Assembly (NCBI GenBank): GCA_900548905.1
Contig: URMK01000013.1
Span: forward strand, 1-64,000
From: an uncultured Lachnospiraceae bacterium
GTDB taxonomy: Bacteria; Bacillota; Clostridia; Lachnospirales; Lachnospiraceae
Reading direction: 5' to 3'
DNA: 64,000 nucleotides
Below the pieces are notes generated by a model that was not told the DNA's origin, searched no databases, and saw nothing but the letters and a program-made list of their open reading frames with translations. The position numbers and the translations under genes are program-made. Below are positions 56,375 to 64,000 of the stretch, piece by piece (positions within the stretch are counted from its first letter, which is position 1; each line of letters opens with the position of its first letter).

Positions 56375-56584
56375 TCAGGGTACCGGATCGTAGCCTCCCT
56401 TGGAAAAGGGATTACATCTTACTATTCTCCAAAAAGCAAGCAAACCGCCCTTAATAACCCCGTACTTCTCCACAGCCTGTAACCCGTACTCGCTGCAGGT
56501 GGGAAAATAAGGGCACTTTGTACTTTTCATTGGTGATATATACTTCCTATATCCTTTAATTAACGCAATTACTATCTTTTTCAT
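56375..56584 (-). CDS. yidD: Membrane protein insertion efficiency factor YidD
   Basis: A 69-residue protein with the family signature YRKYISPMKSTKCPYFPTCSEYGLQAVEKYG and CNPFSKGGYDPVP. It helps YidC-dependent insertion. It starts seven bases after rnpA and precedes yidC. Confidence 0.94.
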   Translation of the reverse strand: MKKIVIALIKGYRKYISPMKSTKCPYFPTCSEYGLQAVEKYGVIKGGLLAFWRIVRCNPFSKGGYDPVP

Positions 56585-56591
56585 ATCCGAA

Positions 56592-56927
56592 TCAGCTTAT
56601 AATTTTATGAAGCTTACCCAAATGCAATAGCGCACTCTCGATTTCCCTGTAGGAAGCCGAAGCTGCATTCGCTCTGGCCACGACTACTATATCTAAACCA
56701 CTATTAAATATATTTTCCTGAAGCCTGTAGCTTTCGCGCACCAGCCTTGTGACATGATGGCGCACAACACTGTTACCAACTTTTTTACTCACCGAAATTC
56801 CAAGCCTGTTTGTCTCCAACTTATTTTCCAACACATACATTACCAACAAACGATTGGCATACGATTTGCCATTCCGGTAAACAGACTGAAAATCCTGGTT
56901 TTTCTTCAAACTTTCCGAAAAATTCAT
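56592..56927 (-). CDS. rnpA: Ribonuclease P protein component
   Basis: A 111-residue basic protein that assists the RNase P RNA in 5' processing of tRNAs. Starts MNFSESLKKNQDFQSVYRNGKSYANR. The usually conserved RNR motif reads RHH in GNSVVRHHVTRLVRESYR, a variant at the centre of the RNA-binding helix. An ATG 14 codons upstream opens the frame but the conserved start is at 56927. Confidence 0.94.
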   Translation of the reverse strand: MNFSESLKKNQDFQSVYRNGKSYANRLLVMYVLENKLETNRLGISVSKKVGNSVVRHHVTRLVRESYRLQENIFNSGLDIVVVARANAASASYREIESALLHLGKLHKIIS

Positions 56928-56978
56928 TACATGTCCAATCTTTCCTGGAAAGAGAAAAAAAGGCCACAAAACTGCGGC

Positions 56979-57113
56979 CTATGCGGATAATCTCTTTCTT
57001 CCTTTTGCTCTTCTTGCTGCCAGTACCTTTCTTCCTCCCGGAGTACTCATTCTGGCTCTGAAGCCGTGAACTTTATTTCTCTGCCTGTTCTTAGGCTGAA
57101 ATGTCATTTTCAT
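56979..57113 (-). CDS. rpmH: 50S ribosomal protein L34
   Basis: A 44-residue basic protein, MKMTFQPKNRQRNKVHGFRA then RMSTPGGRKVLAARRAKGRK and RLSA. GAAGGAGGTGCATCGTAA precedes the ATG. First gene of the rpmH-rnpA-yidD-yidC-jag-mnmE-rarA operon. Confidence 0.97.
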   Translation of the reverse strand: MKMTFQPKNRQRNKVHGFRARMSTPGGRKVLAARRAKGRKRLSA

Positions 57114-57171
57114 TTACGATGCACCTCCTTCACTCGGGTTTCTGATGTTGTGTCAGAAAATATCATTACCG

Positions 57172-57200
57172 ATTATATAGGAAGAAATCCTGCAAGTCAA
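57172..57200 (-). promoter_or_regulatory. rpmH operon promoter
   Basis: On the minus strand TTGACT (57200-57195), 17-base spacer, TATAAT (57177-57172): a near-consensus sigma-A promoter about 60 bases before the rpmH start. Confidence 0.85.
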
Positions 57201-57299
57201 GCAAAACCGCGCATTTTACGAAATAAAAAAACGCTGAAAAAAGCCCGCAAAAATCGTGTTTTTCACTAATACAACATGTAGTTACTCAAATTTCATTTT

Positions 57300-57580
57300 T
57301 CCCACAACATCTAGCACCCCAAATTTCATCCACATGCTGCTAACGGATCTTTCCACTTAACATAACATTATCCACAAATTGTGTATAACTTGTGGATAAA
57401 CTCAGCTTAATTTTCGTTTTCAAATTAAAAATAAATATCAAAGCCCCATATTTTCTGTATGTTTATATGTTGATTACACTTTTCCACTTATCCACATTTA
57501 CACATAGGAAACCTGAAATATGTTAACTACTCCCCCCTGTCATTCACACTATGTGGAAAAAATTTATCCCCAGAATTAAC
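57300..57580. other. oriC: Replication origin oriC (dnaA-upstream part)
   Basis: AT-rich gene-free stretch with clustered DnaA boxes: TTATCCACA at 57368-57376 and 57488-57496, TTATACACA (minus) at 57380-57388, TTATCCACA (minus) at 57391-57399, and near matches TCATCCACA at 57326-57334 and TTATCCCCA at 57564-57572. Position between rpmH and dnaA is that of oriC in most Firmicutes. Confidence 0.85.
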
Positions 57581-57582
57581 AT

Positions 57583-57611
57583 TTGATATTTGCTTTTTTT
57601 TAGAGTAAGAT
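57583..57611 (+). promoter_or_regulatory. dnaA promoter
   Basis: TTGATA (57583-57588), 17-base spacer, TAAGAT (57606-57611), about 40 bases before the dnaA start. A DnaA-box-like TTATCCCCA lies just upstream, consistent with autoregulation. Confidence 0.65.
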
Positions 57612-57651
57612 AAGATAGATGTATTTTCAGTAAGTTTACGGAGGTTTAGCA

Positions 57652-59019
57652 ATGCAGGCAATCGAAGCCAGATGGGATGAGATTAAGGAAACAATCCGAA
57701 AGGAATATGATCTCTCCGATGTTTCCTATCACACGTGGATAGAACCACTGAAGTTTTTTGATGTTCAGGATGATGTGGTTATCATCCTCATCACATCCAA
57801 CCAATCACATGCCCTTAATTATATTTCTTCCAAATATAAAGACTTCTTCCGTGTAACCATCACAGAAATGATGGATCATTACTATGAAGTCTCCTTTATA
57901 TTGGAAAAGGATGCTAAGAAGGACAAGTCTTCTTCTGAAGATCTGAAATCCCCCTACAGCACTACCTTTAATATTAATTATGAAAATGCTAACCTGAATC
58001 CGAAGTACAAATTTGATACCTTCGTAGTCGGAAGCAACAACAAATTCGCCCATTCCGCCTGCCTTGCGGTTGCGGAATCACCGGGTGACGCTTACAATCC
58101 CCTCTATATATATGGTGGTGCCGGACTGGGTAAAACCCACCTTATGCATTCCATCGGCCATTTTGTTCTGGAACAGAATCCGGATATGAAGGTGATTTAT
58201 GTTACTTCCGAATCCTTTACTAATGAAGTAATTGAATCTATCCGAAGCGGTAATGCCGCCGCCATGACCAAGCTGCGGGACAAGTACCGTACCGTTGATG
58301 TACTCATGATCGATGATATCCAGTTTATAATAGGAAAAGAAAGTACCCAGGAAGAATTTTTCCATACCTTTAATGTCCTTCATGCTGCGGGGAAACAGAT
58401 CGTACTGTCCTCCGATAAACCTCCGAAAGAGATGGAAACCCTGGATGAAAGGTTCCGTTCCCGTTTCGAATGGGGCCTGATTGCAGATATCCAGCCGCCT
58501 GATTATGAAACCAGAATGGCTATCCTTCGTAAAAATGCGGAGAACTATGATAAAAAGATAGACGATTCCATTTTCCAGTACATTGCCACAAACATTAAAT
58601 CCAATATCAGGGAACTGGAAGGGGCTTTTAACCGCATCATCGCAAAATCCAAGATAGAAAACCAGCCTGAAATCACCATGGAGCTTGCAGAGGATGCCCT
58701 CAAGGACATTATTAATCCGGACAAGCCTGATAAAATAACCCCGGAACTCATTATCCGCGTGGTTGCGGAGCATTACGGCGTGAATCCGGAAGACATTACC
58801 TCTAAAAAGAGAAATTCCGAATATGTCCTCCCCCGCCAGGTGGTTATGTACCTGTGCAGAGATCTCACGGAAACCTCCCTCGCTAATATAGGGAAGCTTC
58901 TCGGTAAAAAAGATCATACCACGGTAATCCATGGGGCCAACAAGATCACCGATGAACTTACTTCTAATGAAGAACTTAAGAATAATATTGAAATTATCAA
59001 AAAGAAAATATGTGTATAA
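57652..59019 (+). CDS. dnaA: Chromosomal replication initiator protein DnaA
   Basis: A 455-residue AAA+ initiator. Domain I at about 1-85 (MQAIEARWDEIKETIRKEYDLSDVSYHTWIEPL), linker, AAA+ domain with Walker A GGAGLGKTHL and Walker B VLMIDDIQF, and the DNA-binding domain IV with the signature KKDHTTVIHGANKI. ACGGAGGTTTAGC precedes the ATG. It lies between the two halves of the likely bipartite origin. Confidence 0.98.
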   Translation: MQAIEARWDEIKETIRKEYDLSDVSYHTWIEPLKFFDVQDDVVIILITSNQSHALNYISSKYKDFFRVTITEMMDHYYEVSFILEKDAKKDKSSSEDLKSPYSTTFNINYENANLNPKYKFDTFVVGSNNKFAHSACLAVAESPGDAYNPLYIYGGAGLGKTHLMHSIGHFVLEQNPDMKVIYVTSESFTNEVIESIRSGNAAAMTKLRDKYRTVDVLMIDDIQFIIGKESTQEEFFHTFNVLHAAGKQIVLSSDKPPKEMETLDERFRSRFEWGLIADIQPPDYETRMAILRKNAENYDKKIDDSIFQYIATNIKSNIRELEGAFNRIIAKSKIENQPEITMELAEDALKDIINPDKPDKITPELIIRVVAEHYGVNPEDITSKKRNSEYVLPRQVVMYLCRDLTETSLANIGKLLGKKDHTTVIHGANKITDELTSNEELKNNIEIIKKKICV

Positions 59020-59335
59020 CCTTGTTAAAGAAAAGTTGACAAGCTGTGGGTACGTTGGGGACAGGCTGTGAATCCCTTACCTATCCGGATCAAAACAAAA
59101 AAGCAGGGTTCAGGGCCATTGTGAATAGCTTAAGATTTAACCTCAGCTTATCCGGCACTTTTAAACAAGTTATTATTTTCAAATTCCCTTGTAAAATGTA
59201 TAATGAAAAGGGTTATCCACATATCTACATCCTCTACTATTTAATATTACTAAATTATTTAATTAATAAAAAGATCGCGCACGGCGCGGCAGGCGATACG
59301 TTGTTGTGAATTCGCAGAAGGGAGTTTATACACAT
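59020..59335. other. dnaA-dnaN intergenic region
   Basis: 316 bases without a gene. One DnaA box TTATCCACA at 59215-59223, then an AT-rich stretch that may be the unwinding element; a TATAAT at 59201-59206 may be the -10 of a dnaN promoter, though its -35 (TTTTCA) is weak. Confidence 0.6.
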
Positions 59336-60445
59336 ATGAAATTAGTTTGTTCCAAAAGCAATCTGTTAACAGGGCTTCAGGTAGTATCCAAAGCGGTGCC
59401 TAATAAAACAACCATGTCCATCCTGGAATGTATCCTTATTGATTCCACCGGAGGAGAGATCAAACTTACGGCTAACGATATGGAACTGGGAATTGAAACC
59501 ATTATAGAAGGGGAAATCGTAGAGAAGGGGATCATTGCCCTGGATGCTAAGATCTTTTTAGAGATCGTCAGAAAGCTGCCTGATAACGATATTTCCATCA
59601 CAACGGACAGCAACTTCAAGACTGCGATCACCTGTGAGAAGGCCAAATTTAATATTATCGGCAAGTCAGGTGAGGATTTTTCTTATCTTCCCATGATTGA
59701 ACGAAACGAATCCATTGTCCTTTCCCAATATACCCTGAAGGAAGTGATCCGCCAGACGATCTTTTCCATCTCGGATAATGACAACAATAAACTCATGAGC
59801 GGTGAGCTTTTCGAGATCAACGGGGAAGAAATGAGAGTGATCTCCCTTGACGGACACCGTATTTCCATCCGTAAGATCCTTTTGAAAAACACTTATCCTG
59901 CCAAAAAGGTAGTGGTACCCGGAAAAACGCTGAACGAAATCAGCAAGATCCTGGGCGGGGATGCAGACAAGGATGTTACGATCTTTTTTACCGACAAACA
60001 CATTGTGTTCGAATTTGAAAATACAACTGTGGTATCAAGGTTGATCGAAGGGGAATACTTTAAAATAGATCAGATGCTTTCCAGCGATTATGAAACCAAG
60101 GTAACCATCCACAAAAAAGAGCTTCTTGACTGTATCGACAGGGCTACCCTGCTCATCAAGGAAGGGGATAAGAAACCCATTATCATCAATATTACGGACA
60201 ATTCCATGGAGCTTAAGATCAATTCCACGGTAGGAAGCATGGATGAAGAAATCGATATTGAAAAAATGGGAAAAGATCTCATGATAGGCTTTAACCCCAA
60301 ATTCCTGATTGATGCCCTGCGTGTTATCGATGATGAAACCATAACCATTTATCTGGTTAATCCCAAGGCTCCCTGCTTCATCCGGGATGAAGAAAATAAT
60401 TATATTTATCTGATCCTGCCGGTTAACTTTACGACAGTATCATAA
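59336..60445 (+). CDS. dnaN: DNA polymerase III beta subunit (sliding clamp)
   Basis: A 369-residue protein with three repeated clamp domains, forming the ring that holds the replicative polymerase to DNA. Starts MKLVCSKSNLLTGLQVVSKAVPNKTT and ends with the characteristic YLILPVNFTTVS. The ATG at 59336 has AAGGGAG upstream; a GTG ten codons earlier is less likely. Followed closely by yaaA and recF. Confidence 0.97.
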   Translation: MKLVCSKSNLLTGLQVVSKAVPNKTTMSILECILIDSTGGEIKLTANDMELGIETIIEGEIVEKGIIALDAKIFLEIVRKLPDNDISITTDSNFKTAITCEKAKFNIIGKSGEDFSYLPMIERNESIVLSQYTLKEVIRQTIFSISDNDNNKLMSGELFEINGEEMRVISLDGHRISIRKILLKNTYPAKKVVVPGKTLNEISKILGGDADKDVTIFFTDKHIVFEFENTTVVSRLIEGEYFKIDQMLSSDYETKVTIHKKELLDCIDRATLLIKEGDKKPIIINITDNSMELKINSTVGSMDEEIDIEKMGKDLMIGFNPKFLIDALRVIDDETITIYLVNPKAPCFIRDEENNYIYLILPVNFTTVS

Positions 60446-60459
60446 GCGGAAGGAAGAAC

Positions 60460-60666
60460 ATGGAAACCTTTAAAATAAAAGACGAATATATCAAGCTTGG
60501 GCAGGCCCTGAAGGCTGCCGGACTGACAGAGTCCGGTGTGGATGCCAAATATGCGGTACAGGACGGGTTTGTAAAAGTGAACGGGCAGGTAGAAACCCAG
60601 AGAGGGAAAAAGCTGGTTCCCGGAGATCTGGTAGAATATAACGGGAAAACTCTTAAAATCGAGTAA
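60460..60666 (+). CDS. yaaA: S4-domain RNA-binding protein YaaA/RlbA
   Basis: A 68-residue S4-like protein (IKLGQALKAAGLTESGVDAKYAVQDGFVKVNGQVETQRGKKLVPGD) always found between dnaN and recF in this group; linked to ribosome assembly in Bacillus. GGAAGGAAGAAC precedes the ATG. Confidence 0.95.
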   Translation: METFKIKDEYIKLGQALKAAGLTESGVDAKYAVQDGFVKVNGQVETQRGKKLVPGDLVEYNGKTLKIE

Positions 60667-60687
60667 AGGCAATATTGGGTAATTTTC

Positions 60688-61785
60688 ATGGTAATAAAAT
60701 CGCTGGAGCTTTCAAATTTCCGGAATTATGCGTTTCTGGATATGGATTTTGACAAAGGCACCAATATTCTTTACGGCGATAACGCACAGGGAAAGACAAA
60801 TATCCTTGAAGCGATTTATTTGTGCGCAACAACGAAGTCCCACAGAGGCACAAAGGATCGTGATATCGTTAATTTTGAAGAAGAGGAAGCCCATATCCGG
60901 ACCTTTCTGGAAAAGGACGGGGATGAGATCAAAATTGATATGCACCTGAGGAAAAATAAAACCAAAGGCATAGCAATCGACGGAAATAAAATTAAACGGG
61001 CCTCAGAGCTTATGGGGCTTATGAATGTTGTCTTTTTTTCTCCCGAGGATCTGAGTATTATCAAAAACGGGCCTTCCGAAAGACGCCGGTTCGTGGATAT
61101 GGAATTATGTCAGCTCGATCCCATGTATCTGCACCATCTGAATAACTATAATAAAATTATTAACCAGCGGAATAAACTGCTGAAGGATATGTATATGAAC
61201 CCATCCCTGAAAGGCACGCTGGATGTATGGGATATACAGTTGGTGGAATTTGGAAAGAAGATCATCGAAAGGCGTATGGCTTTTGTGGATCAGCTGAATG
61301 AAATGATAGGCGGGATCCATGACAGCCTTTCCGGAGGGAAGGAAAAGCTTGTGATCTCCTATGAACCGGATACGGCATCGGAGGCATTCGAAAGGAAGCT
61401 GCAGGGAAGCCAGGAAAGGGATATCCGTCTGAAGCAGACCACAGCAGGGCCGCACAGGGATGATTTTGCCTTTATAGCCAACGAGATCGATATCCGGAAG
61501 TTCGGGTCCCAGGGACAGCAGAGGACTGCGGCTCTTTCCCTGAAGCTGTCGGAAATTGAACTGGTAAAAAAAATGACAAAAGATACGCCGGTACTTCTTC
61601 TGGATGATGTGTTATCCGAACTGGACAGCAGCAGGCAGAATTATCTGCTGAACAGCATAGGGAACATCCAGACGATAATTACCTGTACGGGACTGGATGA
61701 ATTCATCAATAACCGGTTTGAAATCAACCGGATGTTCAAGATCACCAACGGATCAATCGATATTCTGTCTATTGTGGATAAATAA
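60688..61785 (+). CDS. recF: DNA replication and repair protein RecF
   Basis: A 365-residue SMC-like ATPase that helps load RecA at gaps. Walker A GDNAQGKTNILEAIYL, ABC signature FGSQGQQRTAALSLKLSE, Walker B PVLLLDDVLSELD. It begins 21 bases after yaaA, with a weak ribosome site, suggesting coupled translation. Confidence 0.97.
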   Translation: MVIKSLELSNFRNYAFLDMDFDKGTNILYGDNAQGKTNILEAIYLCATTKSHRGTKDRDIVNFEEEEAHIRTFLEKDGDEIKIDMHLRKNKTKGIAIDGNKIKRASELMGLMNVVFFSPEDLSIIKNGPSERRRFVDMELCQLDPMYLHHLNNYNKIINQRNKLLKDMYMNPSLKGTLDVWDIQLVEFGKKIIERRMAFVDQLNEMIGGIHDSLSGGKEKLVISYEPDTASEAFERKLQGSQERDIRLKQTTAGPHRDDFAFIANEIDIRKFGSQGQQRTAALSLKLSEIELVKKMTKDTPVLLLDDVLSELDSSRQNYLLNSIGNIQTIITCTGLDEFINNRFEINRMFKITNGSIDILSIVDK

Positions 61786-61800
61786 AATTCATGTTATAAT
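61772..61800 (+). promoter_or_regulatory. gyrB promoter
   Basis: TTGTGG (61772-61777), 17-base spacer, TATAAT (61795-61800). The -35 lies within the last codons of recF. Confidence 0.7.
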
Positions 61801-61823
61801 AAAACAGAATAGGCAAACAGGTA

Positions 61824-61860
61824 GAAAAACTTATAGGCCTGAGGGTTCTATAAGCTTTTC
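61824..61860 (+). other. Stem-loop in gyrB leader
   Basis: Arms AAAACTTATAG and CTATAAGCTTTT with an 11-base loop, between the gyrB promoter and start. It has a weak T-rich tail and may reduce read-through from recF or act in the leader. Confidence 0.4.
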
Positions 61861-61920
61861 TATCTATTTGTGTCCTTTTTGTTGAATTTTGGCCTTTTAA
61901 GCAGTGAAATGGAGGAATAT

Positions 61921-63861
61921 ATGGGTACTGAAAACACAGAAAGCCACAGTGAATATGGAGCGGATCAGATTCAGATCCTGGAAGGTTTGGAAGCAGTCCG
62001 CAAAAGACCTGGTATGTATATTGGTTCCACATCAGCCAGAGGTCTTCACCATCTGGTTTACGAGATTGTAGACAATGCGGTGGATGAGGCTCTTGCGGGG
62101 CATTGTGATACCATTGATGTTACCATCAATCAGGATAATTCCATTACGGTTATTGATAACGGACGTGGTATTCCTGTGGGGATCAACCATAAAGCCGGCA
62201 TCCCTGCGGTGGAAGTGGTATTTACCATTCTGCATGCCGGAGGTAAATTCGGCGGCGGGGGATATAAGGTATCCGGCGGACTCCATGGTGTGGGCGCATC
62301 TGTAGTAAATGCTCTTTCCGACTGGCTTGAGGTGGAAATATGCCAGGAGGGCAAGGTATACAGACAGCGTTACGAACGGGGAAAGACAATTGATACGCTG
62401 AAGGTGGCCGGGGAATGTGATCCGGAAAAAACGGGTACCAAGGTAACCTTTAAACCGGATCCTACGATTTTCCAGGAAACCACGGTTTATGATTTTGATG
62501 TACTGAAGCAGCGTCTGCGTGAGATGGCATTTCTTACCAGAGGCCTTCGAATTATACTCAGAGATGTGAGGGAAGAAAATCCCCAGGAAAAATCGTTCCA
62601 CTACGAAGGCGGGATCAAAGAATTCGTCACTTATCTGAATAAGAGCAAATCCGCCCTTTACGACAATGTCATGTATTTTGAGGGAAGCAAGAACAACGTG
62701 TACGTGGAAGTGGCAATGCAGCACAACGATTCCTATACGGAAAGCGTTTACAGCTTTGTCAATAATATAAATACGCCGGAGGGCGGAACCCATCTGGTGG
62801 GCTTCCGGAATGCCATTACCAAAACCTTTAATGATTATGCCAGAAACAATAAGCTGCTTAAGGACAGTGAGACCAACCTTACCGGCGAAGACATCCGGGA
62901 AGGAATGACCGCTATTGTCAGTGTAAAGATTGAGGATCCCCAGTTCGAAGGGCAGACAAAGCAGAAGCTGGGGAATTCCGAGGCAAGAGGAGCGGTGGAT
63001 AATGTGGTCAGCGAGCAGCTTACCTATTATCTGGAACAAAATCCGTCCATTGCCAAAACGATTTGCGAAAAATCCATCCTGGCCCAGCGTGCCAGGGAAG
63101 CGGCCAGAAAGGCGAGGGAGCTGACGAGAAGGAAAACGGCTCTGGAAGGAATGTCCCTGCCCGGAAAGCTGGCGGATTGTTCGGATAAAGATCCGAAAAA
63201 CTGTGAAATTTATATCGTTGAGGGAGATTCTGCCGGCGGATCCGCCAAGAAAGCCAGGAGCCGTGCCACCCAGGCCATCCTTCCCCTGAGAGGAAAAATT
63301 CTGAATGTGGAGAAGGCAAGGCTGGATAAGGTATATGCCAATGCGGAGATCAAAGCTATGATTACTGCATTCGGAACGGGAATCCATGATGATTTTGACG
63401 TGAGCAAATTACGGTATCATAAAATTATTATTATGACCGATGCCGATGTGGATGGTTCCCATATTGCCACACTTTTACTCACCTTTATATACCGTTTTAT
63501 GCCGGAGCTTATTAAGCAGGGACATGTATATCTTGCACAGCCCCCTCTGTATAAGCTGGAGAAAAATAAAAAAGAATGGTATGCCTACAGCGATGAAGAA
63601 CTGAATGCGATCCTAACGGAAGTGGGAAGGGATCAGAACAATAAGATCCAGCGTTATAAAGGTCTGGGAGAAATGGATGCAGAACAGCTCTGGGAAACCA
63701 CCATGGATCCGGAAAAACGTATTTTGCTGCGTGTGAATATGGATGAGGAAGCAGAATCGGAAGTGGACCTTACCTTCACCACTCTTATGGGCGATAAAGT
63801 GGAGCCAAGACGTGAGTTTATCGAGGACAATGCCAAATATGCCAAGAATCTGGATATCTGA
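61921..63861 (+). CDS. gyrB: DNA gyrase subunit B
   Basis: A 646-residue ATPase subunit that with GyrA introduces negative supercoils. GHKL ATPase motifs EIVDNAVDEALAG, DNGRGIPVG and GGLHGVGASVVNALS; TOPRIM motifs YIVEGDSAGGSAK and IIMTDADVDGSHI; ends FIEDNAKYAKNLDI. The ATG at 61921 has GGAGGAATAT upstream; a GTG 17 codons earlier is not supported. Confidence 0.98.
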   Translation: MGTENTESHSEYGADQIQILEGLEAVRKRPGMYIGSTSARGLHHLVYEIVDNAVDEALAGHCDTIDVTINQDNSITVIDNGRGIPVGINHKAGIPAVEVVFTILHAGGKFGGGGYKVSGGLHGVGASVVNALSDWLEVEICQEGKVYRQRYERGKTIDTLKVAGECDPEKTGTKVTFKPDPTIFQETTVYDFDVLKQRLREMAFLTRGLRIILRDVREENPQEKSFHYEGGIKEFVTYLNKSKSALYDNVMYFEGSKNNVYVEVAMQHNDSYTESVYSFVNNINTPEGGTHLVGFRNAITKTFNDYARNNKLLKDSETNLTGEDIREGMTAIVSVKIEDPQFEGQTKQKLGNSEARGAVDNVVSEQLTYYLEQNPSIAKTICEKSILAQRAREAARKARELTRRKTALEGMSLPGKLADCSDKDPKNCEIYIVEGDSAGGSAKKARSRATQAILPLRGKILNVEKARLDKVYANAEIKAMITAFGTGIHDDFDVSKLRYHKIIIMTDADVDGSHIATLLLTFIYRFMPELIKQGHVYLAQPPLYKLEKNKKEWYAYSDEELNAILTEVGRDQNNKIQRYKGLGEMDAEQLWETTMDPEKRILLRVNMDEEAESEVDLTFTTLMGDKVEPRREFIEDNAKYAKNLDI

Positions 63862-63896
63862 TAACTGGTACTGTAGAAACGGAGAGTCAATAAACA

Positions 63897-64000
63897 ATGG
63901 AAGATAATATTTTTGACAAAATTCATGAGGTCGATTTGAAAGAAACCATGGAGAAATCCTACATCGACTATGCCATGAGCGTTATTGCATCCCGTGCGCT
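63897..64000 (+). CDS. gyrA: DNA gyrase subunit A (partial, cut by window end)
   Basis: The first 34 codons: MEDNIFDKIHEVDLKETMEK then SYIDYAMSVIASRAL, the invariant GyrA N-terminus. Starts 35 bases after gyrB; GGAGAGTCAATAAACA precedes the ATG. The rest lies outside the window. Confidence 0.95.
   Translation, partial: MEDNIFDKIHEVDLKETMEKSYIDYAMSVIASRA

Noticed and set aside
62032..63387. 451-residue open frame antisense to gyrB
   Set aside because: Shadow of the highly conserved gyrB gene; no recognisable domain and no ribosome site.

Overview
This is a chromosomal segment of a low-to-mid GC Firmicute. It looks like a member of Clostridia, family Lachnospiraceae (Eisenbergiella/Hungatella/Blautia-like; the genus cannot be settled from sequence alone). 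The grounds are the origin-proximal gene order rpmH-oriC-dnaA-dnaN-yaaA-recF-gyrB-gyrA with rnpA-yidD-yidC-jag-mnmE-mnmG-rsmG-parA-parB on the other side, a DUF4446 gene and a DUF3881-like gene in the parAB-serS operon, and many YesM/YesN two-component systems paired with CUT1 sugar transporters.

Layout. 0-8.5 kb: a D,D-carboxypeptidase, then a YesN/YesM pair divergent from a three-gene sugar ABC transporter. 8.6-12.4 kb: a DEDDh exonuclease, an M3 oligopeptidase and an Rpn-type nuclease. 12.7-22.5 kb: a second sugar locus (kinase, GH31 glycosidase, binding protein, two permeases, response regulator), all on the minus strand. 22.7-27.2 kb: an iron alcohol dehydrogenase, a BlaI-type repressor with a BlaR1-like M56 protein carrying a DUF3048 domain, and a divergent zinc-ribbon protein. 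27.2-40 kb: a third sugar locus with two paralogous binding proteins, a regulator, a GH3 glycosidase, two permeases (one with an unusual N-terminal membrane extension) and a kinase. 40.1-44.7 kb: tRNA-Arg(CCT) and the parA-parB-DUF4446-serS-DUF3881 operon. 44.7-50.5 kb: AT-rich spacer with parS sites, an alpha/beta hydrolase lacking the usual serine, rsmG, mnmG and a membrane protein. 50.6-64 kb: an alcohol dehydrogenase-like gene, rarA, mnmE, jag, yidC, yidD, rnpA, rpmH, oriC, dnaA, dnaN, yaaA, recF, gyrB and the start of gyrA.

How it fits together. The right half is the replication origin and partition region: DnaA boxes lie on both sides of dnaA, and three perfect parS sites lie 10-13 kb away for ParB/ParA. 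The left half is a carbohydrate-sensing and import region. Each of three loci joins an extracytoplasmic sensor kinase and AraC-type response regulator to a lipoprotein-dependent transporter, and two also carry an intracellular glycosidase for the imported oligosaccharide.

The least explained elements are: (i) the BlaI/M56 pair whose expected penicillin-sensing domain is replaced by DUF3048, with a matched pair of 17-bp operators on its own promoter; (ii) a dispersed repeat family with four copies in the window, one of them a ~285-bp near-palindrome beside parA; (iii) an orphan paralogous binding protein divergent from a response regulator; (iv) the alpha/beta hydrolase-like protein between the parS sites. 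No CRISPR array, rRNA, prophage or intact transposase was seen.
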